Notes under the pieces: generated by a model
What the model saw: only the letters and a program-made list of their open reading frames with translations
What the model was told of the DNA's origin: nothing
The model's database searches: none
From: Streptomyces flaveolus
Lineage (GTDB): Bacteria > Actinomycetota > Actinomycetes > Streptomycetales > Streptomycetaceae
Length of the DNA: 64,000 bases
Reading direction: 5' to 3'
Assembly (NCBI RefSeq): GCF_000716535.1
Contig: NZ_JNWV01000003.1
Coordinates: 186,001-250,000 of the forward strand
Shown here: positions 33,280 through 39,977 of the stretch, piece after piece
How positions within the stretch are numbered: position 1 is the first letter of the stretch
Layout of the letters: every line of letters begins with the position of its first letter
Translations under genes and position numbers: made by a program

Positions 33280-34431
33280 TCAGTCGTCGGACCGTTCGGC
33301 CAGGCCGGCCGTCCACTTCTCCTCGATCCGGCCCGCCTTCCACACCAGCAGGGCGACGGCCCACGTGGCGAGGAACAGGCCGACGATGACGAAGCCGACC
33401 ATGTTGAGGTCGAGACCGGAGACCCGGTCCCAGAACGCGCCGCGCAGGTGCAGCTCCCCGGCGAGCAGGCCGAGCAGTTCCACCGTGCCGATGAGGAGTG
33501 CGACGGCGACCGACAGACCGGTGACGGTGAGGTTGTAGTAGACCTTGCGGACCGGCTTGGAGAAGGCCCAGCCGTAGGCGAAGTTCATGAACGTGCCGTC
33601 GATGGTGTCCAGCAGGGACATGCCGGCCGCGAAGAGCACGGGCAGACAGAGGATGGCGTACCAGGGCAGGCCGGAGGCGGCGCCCGAGCCGGCGAGGACC
33701 AGCAGGGCGATCTCCGTCGCCGTGTCGAAGCCGAGCCCGAAGAGCAGGCCCAGCGGGTACATCTGCCAGGGCCTGCTGATCGAGCCGGTGACCCGGCCGA
33801 GGAGGCGGTTCATGAAGCCGCGGTTGTCGAGCTGGGCCTCCAGGGCGGCCTCGTCGTAGTGGCCGGAGCGCATCCGGCGGAACACCTTCCAGATACCGGC
33901 GAGGATGACGAGGTTGATCCCGGCGATCAGGTACAGGAAGGTCCCGGAGACGGTCGTCCCGATCAGGCCGGTGACCCGGTGCAGGTGCGAGTCGTCGTCG
34001 CGGACCGGTCCGGCCAGTGTCTTCATGCCGAGCGAGAGCAGCAGGGCGAGGCCGAAGACCACGCTGGAGTGGCCGAGGGAGAACCAGAAACCCACGGACA
34101 GGGGCCGCCGCCCCTCCCCCATCAGCTTGCGGGTGGTGTTGTCGATGGCGGCGATGTGGTCGGCGTCGAAGGCGTGCCGCATGCCCAGGGTGTAGGCGGT
34201 GACACCGATGCCGACACCGAAGGACTCGCTGCCGAGGCTGAGGTGCCGCGGTGCCACCACGCCGACGAGCGTGCCCCAGCCGACGAGGTGCAGGACGAGG
34301 ACGAAGCCGGCCATCCCGCCGACCCTGATCCACTCCTTCCGCGTCATGGAGCCGTGGACGCGGTGCCGGGCCGGGGGCGGGTCCCCGGCCCGGGCGGGGA
34401 GGGGCGGAGCGGAATCAGGGGCGGCCGTCAC
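33280..34431 (-). CDS. NicoT-family nickel/cobalt transporter
   Basis: A 383-residue membrane permease of the HoxN/NixA/NicoT family that takes up Ni2+ or Co2+. The metal-selectivity signature HAFDADHIAAIDN is in the second membrane helix region, and LGHSSVV, LGLLFGLGFDTATEI and LFAAGMSLLDTIDG mark the other conserved motifs; eight or so membrane helices are predictable. Ni versus Co cannot be decided. A Nur-like site about 67-83 bases upstream suggests nickel-dependent repression. The proteasome-like gene lies upstream behind a terminator. Confidence 0.93.
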   Translation of the reverse strand: MTAAPDSAPPLPARAGDPPPARHRVHGSMTRKEWIRVGGMAGFVLVLHLVGWGTLVGVVAPRHLSLGSESFGVGIGVTAYTLGMRHAFDADHIAAIDNTTRKLMGEGRRPLSVGFWFSLGHSSVVFGLALLLSLGMKTLAGPVRDDDSHLHRVTGLIGTTVSGTFLYLIAGINLVILAGIWKVFRRMRSGHYDEAALEAQLDNRGFMNRLLGRVTGSISRPWQMYPLGLLFGLGFDTATEIALLVLAGSGAASGLPWYAILCLPVLFAAGMSLLDTIDGTFMNFAYGWAFSKPVRKVYYNLTVTGLSVAVALLIGTVELLGLLAGELHLRGAFWDRVSGLDLNMVGFVIVGLFLATWAVALLVWKAGRIEEKWTAGLAERSDD

Positions 34432-34497
34432 GGGAGGTGCGTTCCTTCGTGGTGCGAGTGCGGCTGCGCTCTACAGCCTTGTGCCATCTTTCCGTAG

Positions 34498-34514
34498 CTG
34501 CAAGCCATGTGCAG
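34498..34514. promoter_or_regulatory. Nur-box-like dyad upstream of the NicoT gene
   Basis: cTGCAA-GCCAT-gtGCAg resembles the Nur (nickel uptake regulator) box tTGCaa-N5-ttGCAA at 9 of 12 positions. It lies upstream of a nickel/cobalt transporter, the expected target. A second dyad, AAAGGCC-N6-GGCCTTT, is adjacent at 34516-34535. Confidence 0.45.
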
Positions 34515-34559
34515 TAAAGGCCGCGGCAGGCCTTTCCCATGGGGAGGGAAAGCCGGCCT

Positions 34560-34579
34560 CCGGGGCCTCGAAGCCCCGG
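34560..34579 (-). terminator. Terminator after the prcB-like gene
   Basis: CCGGGGC (34560-34566) and GCCCCGG (34573-34579) pair with a six-base loop, about ten bases past the prcB-like stop on the minus strand. Confidence 0.6.
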
Positions 34580-34588
34580 CACCGTCCG

Positions 34589-35443
34589 TCAGGGTGAGGC
34601 GTGCGGGCCGTCCGGGCGGCCGGCGCGCTGCCGGACGGTCTCGCGGCTGAGGTCCTCCGTCTCCGTCTCGGGCAGCCGCTCGAAGCCGTCCTCGGTGATG
34701 ACCGAGACGACGGGGAAGATCCGGCGGTTCAGGTCCGGGCCGCCGGTGGCCGAGTCGTCGTCGGCCGCGTCGTACAGCGCCTGGAGCGCGGCGAGGGCCG
34801 CCTCCCGGCGGGACAGGTCCGGCCGGTACAGCTTCTTCAGGGCGCCCCGGGCGTACGGGGAACCGCTGCCCTCGGCGTGGAAGTGCCGCTTCTCGTACAG
34901 CCCGCCGGCCGCGTCGAAGCCGAAGATCCGGCCGCGTCCGCCGCCGGGCGCGGTGAGGTCGTAGCCGACGAGCAGCGGGACGACGACGAGGCCCTGCATG
35001 GCCTGGGCGAGGTTCTGCCGGATCATGGCCGAGAGGCGGGTCGCCTTGGCCGCGAGGGTCATGGCAACGCCCTCGATCTTCTCGAAGTGGTTCAGCTCGA
35101 CCTGGTAGAGCCGCACCATGTCGAGGGCGAGACCGACGGTGCCGGCGAAGGCGACGGCCGTGTGGTCGTCGGCGGGGTGCACCTTCTCCAGGTTGCGCTG
35201 GGCGATGAGGTTGCCCATCGTGGCCCGGCGGTCCCCGGCTATCAGCACGCCGTCGCGGTAGGTGAGCGCGAGCACGGTGGTGCCGTGCGGGAACCGGTCC
35301 GGGGGCACCTGGACGCCGGGCGGGAACGGGGGCGCGGTGGGCAGCAGCGCCGGCCGGTGCGCGGCCAGGAACTCGGTGAAGGACGCCGTCCCCGGCGTGA
35401 AGAAGGCCTCGCTCGGCAGGCCCGCGCTGTCGTTCCCCGGCAT
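34589..35443 (-). CDS. prcB: Orphan 20S proteasome beta-type subunit
   Basis: A 284-residue PrcB-type beta subunit. A 54-residue propeptide ends in HG, leaving Thr55 as the N-terminal nucleophile. With Thr55 as 1, Asp71 (GDRRATMGN) is position 17 and Lys87 (LEKVHP) is 33, so the catalytic set is complete. AGTVGLALDMVRLYQVELNHFEKIEG, GSGSPYARGALKKLY and ALYDAADDDSATGGPD are family hallmarks (shown in pieces). Active PrcB normally needs the alpha subunit PrcA and lies in the pup-prcB-prcA cluster; here there is no prcA, pup, dop or pafA. It is probably a paralogue that may co-assemble with the main proteasome; other Streptomyces also carry extra prcB copies. Confidence 0.9.
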   Translation of the reverse strand: MPGNDSAGLPSEAFFTPGTASFTEFLAAHRPALLPTAPPFPPGVQVPPDRFPHGTTVLALTYRDGVLIAGDRRATMGNLIAQRNLEKVHPADDHTAVAFAGTVGLALDMVRLYQVELNHFEKIEGVAMTLAAKATRLSAMIRQNLAQAMQGLVVVPLLVGYDLTAPGGGRGRIFGFDAAGGLYEKRHFHAEGSGSPYARGALKKLYRPDLSRREAALAALQALYDAADDDSATGGPDLNRRIFPVVSVITEDGFERLPETETEDLSRETVRQRAGRPDGPHASP

Positions 35444-35516
35444 GACTCCCCCTCCTGTGTCACACGGCAGTACCCGACTCCTACCTGAAGCGGGTGCGGG
35501 GGAAACTCCCCCGCCC

Positions 35517-36464
35517 TCACAGGGCCTTGCGGCGCACCAGCATCGCGAGCACCAGCAGACCGGGCAGCAGCGGCAGCCACACGGTCAGCAGCCGGTAGCC
35601 GAGGACGGCGGACGCGGCGGCGGCTCCCGGGGTGCCGGCGGAGGTGAGGGCGAGGGCCAGCGCGGCGTCCAGCGAGCCGAGGCCGCCCGGGGAGGGCAGC
35701 AGGGCGGCGGCGCTGCTCGCCGCGAGGTACAGCAGGGCCACCTGGAGCGGTGCGAGCGGCAGGCCCACGGCCCGGGTGACGGCGATCAGGACCAGCGCGT
35801 GCAGTCCCGCGAAGGCCAGGGAGCCGCCCCACAGGGCCGCCGCGCGGGCCGGGCAGGCGTGCAGCGCGCGGATGTCGGCCACCACGGTGCCGAGCGCTCG
35901 CCGGCAGTGCGGCCACCAGGGGGTGGCGAGCGGGACCGCCACCAGGACGACGACACCCAGGACGACGGCGACCGCCGTCGGGGAGACCTGCGGCAGGCGC
36001 AGCAGCCCCGGGCAGGCCGGGGCGAGCAGCGCGATCAGCGCCAGGCGGACGGCGGCGCCCGCCGTGGCCTTCACGGCGAGCGCGCCGGCCGAGCGGCCGG
36101 CCGGGAGCCCGCAGCGCGTCAGGAACCGCAGGTTCACGGCGCCCGCGCCGAGCCCCGCGGGCAGCAGGTGGTTGGCGGCGGAGGCGGCGAACTGGGCGGC
36201 GACCAGACGGGGTCCGGGCAGCCGCGGTACGACGGCGCCCTGCTGGGCGAGCGCGGAGGCCGCCCAGGTGCCCATGGCCGCGGCGGCCCCGGCCAGCAGC
36301 CACCCCTGGTCGGCGACGGCCAGCCGCCCGGCGCCGCTCTCGACCGCGGGCCAGTGCCGGTGGGCCAGGTACAGCGCGCCGAGCAGTACGGCGAGACAGA
36401 CGCCGGCCTGCCAGCGGGCGCGCCGGCGGCCGAGGGAGGCGGTGAGCCCGGCCGGGGAGGTCAT
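35517..36464 (-). CDS. YbhN-like membrane protein (flippase-like, UPF0104)
   Basis: A 315-residue integral membrane protein of the lysylphosphatidylglycerol-synthase transmembrane (UPF0104/YbhN) type, with eight or so hydrophobic helices. Family features are FAASAANHLLPAGLGAGAVNLRFL and LLPSPGGLGSLDAALALAL, the re-entrant motifs near residues 93 and 258. Members move or modify membrane lipids or lipid-linked sugars. Its ATG overlaps the stop codon of the upstream GT-C gene as ATGA (36461-36464), a clear sign of translational coupling. Confidence 0.88.
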   Translation of the reverse strand: MTSPAGLTASLGRRRARWQAGVCLAVLLGALYLAHRHWPAVESGAGRLAVADQGWLLAGAAAAMGTWAASALAQQGAVVPRLPGPRLVAAQFAASAANHLLPAGLGAGAVNLRFLTRCGLPAGRSAGALAVKATAGAAVRLALIALLAPACPGLLRLPQVSPTAVAVVLGVVVLVAVPLATPWWPHCRRALGTVVADIRALHACPARAAALWGGSLAFAGLHALVLIAVTRAVGLPLAPLQVALLYLAASSAAALLPSPGGLGSLDAALALALTSAGTPGAAAASAVLGYRLLTVWLPLLPGLLVLAMLVRRKAL

Positions 36465-38155
36465 GAGGCGGCGCCCGGCACGGCGTAGTAGAGCCGCACC
36501 GCGCCTACGGGTACGGACGGCCAGTCGCGGGCGTACCGGGGCGGTGCGGACCCGGTCGGCACGAGCGTGGCGACCGGCGTGCGCCGCGCGGTCCGGACGA
36601 TGCCGTCCTCGGTGATGTTGGCGTTGGGCCCGGCGGTCGCGGCGGAGGAGCAGCCGGCGGCGAAGGCGACCGGAATGGCCTCGTGCCCGGTGACCAGACA
36701 GGGCGCCCGCACCCCGCGGCGTTGCATCTCGGCCGCGGTGCGCGCCCAGGCGTCATGCGCGGTGGTGGCCGCGCCGACCACATGCAGGAGGACGGCGAGC
36801 TGCACGGCGAGGTGGACGGCGAGACCGACGCCGACCACCGCGAGGACCAGTGGGCGCCGGGCCGGGGGCGGGGCGGGGTGGGAGCCCGGGCGGCGGACCG
36901 GGTCCTGGGACGAACGGCGGGCCGTGCCGGGGAGCGGGCGAGGACCCGTACGCCAGTCGGGTCGCGGGGACAGACGCCGAATCGGGCGCGGAATCAGGCG
37001 TGACGCCGAGCGCTGGGCCGGCCGCGGGGCCATACGCCGACCGGGGTGGCGGGCTGGGTGGTGGTTCGGGGCGTGGGCCCGGCGGGGGCCCGTGGTCAGG
37101 TGTACCAGCGCGTCGGCGACCGGGATCGCGAGGAGGGCGTAGGCGGGCAGCAGGAAGCGGGGTGCCGCGTAGCCGATCAGGAACAGGTAGGGGAACGCGG
37201 CGGTGGCCGCGCAGGCGAGGGGCAGCAGCGTGGGCGCCGCGCGCCGGGCGCGGACGGCGACGACCAGCGCGAGGGCGGCCAGCACGGGCAGCGCGAACCA
37301 CCAGAGCGTGACCAGCGGGTGCGGCAGGGCGCCGGTGCACGGCCGGCACAGCGTGCGCCCGCCCAGGCTGCGCAGTTGGTCGACGACGGCGAAGTGCCAG
37401 CCCAGGCCGCCCTGGATCGCCGAGCCGTCGGACAGCCGGCGCGCCAGACCGCCGTAGCTCGCATACGCCTCGACCACCCACTCGGCGGCGCCGGCGGCGA
37501 GCCCGGCGAGCAGGACGGCCAGTGCCCTCCAGCGGCGGCGCGCCAGGCCGAGCGCGAGCAGTGGCAGGGTCGCCCAGACCGCGTCCACCGGCCGCATCCA
37601 CGCCATCAGCACCGCGCTGCCCGCCAGTCCCCACAGGGCGCCCCGGTCGGTGGGGGCGCGCAGGAAGCAGGCGACGGCGGCGAGGGCGGCGACGGCGACC
37701 CAGTAGTTGGGCATGGCCTGCGGGCCGTAGAACAGGGTCACCCACAGGGAGGCGAACAGGGCGCCGCCGAAGGCGAGCACCCGGACGGGGAGGAGTCCCC
37801 GCCAGGCGCGCAGGGCCAGGAACAGGGCGAGGCCGGAGAGGAGGGCCAGGTAGATCCGCAGCAGCGCCGTGGACGACGACCAGGTCGCCACGGGCGCGAC
37901 CAGCAGGGAGACGCCCCGGGCGCGGGGTGCGCTGAAGAAGGAGGCGGGAGCGTGTCCGCTGACCTGGCTGACGTACACCGTCTCGTCCCAGCCGAGCCCC
38001 AGACCGGGCCGTACGAGGACCAGTTGGGCCAGGCTGAAGGCCACGGCGACGGCCGCCGTCGGCCAGACGGCGCGGCCGGAGCCGGCGGACGCGCGGCGCG
38101 CGTGCTCGCGTCTCGCCGCGTCGACTGTCACGTGCGCACCGCCGGCCATGACCAC
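36461..38155 (-). CDS. GT-C-type membrane glycosyltransferase
   Basis: A 564-residue polytopic membrane protein with about ten helices and the GT-C/PMT-like acidic motif GLGWDETVYVSQV in the first external loop (about residues 50-62). It probably transfers a sugar from a polyprenyl-phosphate donor outside the membrane. An unusual feature is a 70-residue Arg/Pro-rich cytosolic insertion (about 358-430, with RPIRRLSPRPDWR and RRPGSHPAPPPARR) before the last helix; the C-terminal 115 residues lie outside. It is coupled to the YbhN-like gene and divergent from blaI, with two BlaI-like operators in its promoter. Confidence 0.8.
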   Translation of the reverse strand: MVMAGGAHVTVDAARREHARRASAGSGRAVWPTAAVAVAFSLAQLVLVRPGLGLGWDETVYVSQVSGHAPASFFSAPRARGVSLLVAPVATWSSSTALLRIYLALLSGLALFLALRAWRGLLPVRVLAFGGALFASLWVTLFYGPQAMPNYWVAVAALAAVACFLRAPTDRGALWGLAGSAVLMAWMRPVDAVWATLPLLALGLARRRWRALAVLLAGLAAGAAEWVVEAYASYGGLARRLSDGSAIQGGLGWHFAVVDQLRSLGGRTLCRPCTGALPHPLVTLWWFALPVLAALALVVAVRARRAAPTLLPLACAATAAFPYLFLIGYAAPRFLLPAYALLAIPVADALVHLTTGPRRAHAPNHHPARHPGRRMAPRPAQRSASRLIPRPIRRLSPRPDWRTGPRPLPGTARRSSQDPVRRPGSHPAPPPARRPLVLAVVGVGLAVHLAVQLAVLLHVVGAATTAHDAWARTAAEMQRRGVRAPCLVTGHEAIPVAFAAGCSSAATAGPNANITEDGIVRTARRTPVATLVPTGSAPPRYARDWPSVPVGAVRLYYAVPGAAS

Positions 38156-38170
38156 CCCTCCGTCCCCGTC

Positions 38171-38187
38171 CCCTACAGCCCGTAGGG
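38171..38187. promoter_or_regulatory. BlaI-type operator 1
   Basis: CCCTACAGCCCGTAGGG, a 17-bp dyad lying 16-32 bases upstream of the GT-C start. The TACA/TGTA-like half-sites are typical for BlaI/MecI-family repressors. Confidence 0.65.
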
Positions 38188-38198
38188 TCCCACTGTCA

Positions 38199-38215
38199 CC
38201 CTACGGCCCGTAGGG
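38199..38215. promoter_or_regulatory. BlaI-type operator 2
   Basis: CCCTACGGCCCGTAGGG is a perfect dyad except at its centre, 28 bases from operator 1. It lies in the shared spacer between the GT-C and blaI genes. Confidence 0.7.
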
Positions 38216-38299
38216 CCGGAGACGGGAGCAGGGGAAAACACGGACAAACTAACCCGAAGGTCCCGCGCCTGCCCGCAGGCAGGGCCATCCGGCCGACGG

Positions 38300-38316
38300 C
38301 CCTACGCGCTGTAAGG
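38300..38316. promoter_or_regulatory. BlaI-type operator 3
   Basis: CCCTACGCGCTGTAAGG is a third copy with slightly diverged right arm, 8 bases before the blaI start codon, fitting autorepression. Confidence 0.6.
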
Positions 38317-38323
38317 TTGGGGC

Positions 38324-38707
38324 ATGGGTGGCACAGGGTCCCGCGGCAAGGGGGAACGGCGCAGCGCCGGGGCGCTGGAGAGCGAGGTGCTCGCCGCCCT
38401 CTGGGCCACCGAGCGACCGCTGACCCCGGCGGAGATCCAGCACGAGATCGGTGGCGGGCTCGCGTACAACACGGTCCATACGATCCTCAAACGGCTGTAC
38501 GACAAAGGGCTGGTGCTGCGGGACGCCGACGGGCGGCGCGGCGCGTACCGGCCGGCCAAGAACGCGGCCGAGCTGACCGCCGCGGCGATGCACGAGGCCC
38601 TGGACCGGGGGCCCGACCCGATCGCCGCGCTCCAGCAGTTCGTGACCGGGCTGAGCGCCGAGGAGGAGCGGACGCTGCGCGAGCTGCTCGCCGGAGACGG
38701 CGCGTGA
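38324..38707 (+). CDS. BlaI/MecI/CopY-family repressor
   Basis: A 127-residue penicillinase-repressor type protein. The winged helix is complete: LESEVLAALWATERPLTPAEIQ, LAYNTVHTILKRLYDKGLVLR and AYRPAKN. The C-terminal part would dimerise and contains the region that a BlaR1-type peptidase cleaves in classical systems. It is followed 24 bp later by an M56 peptidase gene, the usual sensor/protease partner. Matching dyads in front of it and of the GT-C gene suggest that it represses both. In actinomycetes such pairs (like M. tuberculosis BlaI-BlaR) also control non-lactamase targets. Confidence 0.92.
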   Translation: MGGTGSRGKGERRSAGALESEVLAALWATERPLTPAEIQHEIGGGLAYNTVHTILKRLYDKGLVLRDADGRRGAYRPAKNAAELTAAAMHEALDRGPDPIAALQQFVTGLSAEEERTLRELLAGDGA

Positions 38708-38731
38708 GGCCGGGCTCGTGAGGTTCGGCGC

Positions 38732-39625
38732 ATGACGTTCGACGTGTACGCCCCGCTGGCGCTGTCACTGCTGCTGTCGGCCGTCGCTCCCGTGCTCGCC
38801 CGGCGGGCCGCGCCGGCGCTCGCCGCGCGTGTGCTGGCCTCGGCCGCCGTGCTGACGGCGGCCGCCACCGCCTGGTCGCTCCTGCTGCTGGCCACCGCGC
38901 TGCTCGGGGACGCGCCACCGGTGATCCGCGAGGCCCGCGAGGACGGGCACCCGCTGACCGACCCGGTGCCCACGGTGATCGGGCTCGCCGCCTGCCTGGC
39001 GCTGGCGGCCGTCGCCGTGCGCGTCCACCGGGCCGTGCGCGCCCAGCGGTGCACGCGGCGTGCGCTACGGCGGCTCGGCGCGGGGCAGCCGGCGGACACC
39101 GAGCTGATCGTCGCCGCCTCGGAGGTGCCGCGGGCGTTCGCGATCCCGGGACGGCCGGGCCGGATCCTGGTCACCTCCGCGATGCTGAACGCGCTGGACC
39201 CCGCGGAACGACGGGTGCTCCTCGCGCACGAGCGGGCCCATCTCACCCACCGGCACGGGCTGTTGGTGTCGGCGGTCACGCTCGCGGCGGCGGCCGATCC
39301 GCTGCTGGAACCGGTGCGTGCCGCGGTCGCCTTCCTCGTGGAGCGGTGGGCCGACGAACGGGCGGCGGCCGTGGTCGGGGACCGGCGGGTGACCGCGCGG
39401 GCGCTGGCCCGGGCCGCGCTCAGCGCGGGCCGGGCGCGCCTGGGCTGCGCCCTGCAGTTCACCGACCGGGCCGTCACCCGCCGGATCGCGGCCCTCCAGA
39501 CGAGTCCGCCCCCGCGCCTGTGGTCCGCGGCCCTGGCCGTCCTCGCCCTCGGCACCCTGCCGGCCCTGCTCGCCGCGGACGCGACCAGCGACCTGCTGCA
39601 CCTGCTGTCCGGGGCGCTCGACTGA
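38732..39625 (+). CDS. M56-family membrane metallopeptidase (BlaR1/MecR1-like, no sensor domain)
   Basis: A 297-residue membrane protein with about four helices and a cytosolic zinc-peptidase: HERAH at 166-170 with third ligand region ERWADERAA near 204. This is the peptidase half of BlaR1-like proteins, but the extracellular penicillin-binding domain is absent; the protein ends after the last helix. It probably inactivates the BlaI repressor encoded just upstream in response to an unknown signal. The gene spacing (24 bp) implies one operon. Confidence 0.9.
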   Translation: MTFDVYAPLALSLLLSAVAPVLARRAAPALAARVLASAAVLTAAATAWSLLLLATALLGDAPPVIREAREDGHPLTDPVPTVIGLAACLALAAVAVRVHRAVRAQRCTRRALRRLGAGQPADTELIVAASEVPRAFAIPGRPGRILVTSAMLNALDPAERRVLLAHERAHLTHRHGLLVSAVTLAAAADPLLEPVRAAVAFLVERWADERAAAVVGDRRVTARALARAALSAGRARLGCALQFTDRAVTRRIAALQTSPPPRLWSAALAVLALGTLPALLAADATSDLLHLLSGALD

Positions 39626-39977
39626 GGGACCGCGAGCCCGGCATGGCGCGGCACCCCACGCCCCGGGCCGACGCCCAGCACGCCCCGCGACACCCCGGGC
39701 ACTCGACCCCCGGCCCCTGCGAAGCCCGGGCCACCAGAGCCCGACGCCCCACCACGCCCCGGGGACACTCAACCCCCGACCCGTGCGAAGCCCGAGCCAC
39801 CAGACGTCCAAGCCCACCACGCCCCGCGACACCCCGGGGCACTCGACCCCCGGCCTACGCGGAGCCCGGGTCACCACCGGCACCCGTCCCCGTCCGGCGA
39901 GCGGCATCCTCGGCAGTCGGCCAGCACCCCGACGGCACTCGACCACCACCCGGTGTCCAGCCCCGGCCGACGGCCGC
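39626..39977. other. 352-bp spacer holding an imperfect tandem repeat
   Basis: No gene is convincing between the convergent M56 and GH65 genes. Most of the spacer is the three-copy repeat listed separately; the rest is GC-rich without a clear terminator hairpin. Confidence 0.5.
39679..39880. repeat. Three imperfect tandem copies of a 63-74 bp unit
   Basis: Copies begin with CACGCCCCG at 39679, 39753 and 39818. Each carries the same ordered blocks: CACGCCCCGCGACACCCCGG, CACTCGACCCCCGGCC, TGCGAAGCCCGGGCCACCAG. Differences are small deletions and substitutions. The unit lies between two convergent genes and has no obvious coding role. Confidence 0.7.

Noticed and set aside
38732..39625. Beta-lactam sensor BlaR1
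   Set aside because: The extracellular penicillin-binding domain is missing and no beta-lactamase gene is near; only the M56 peptidase part is present.
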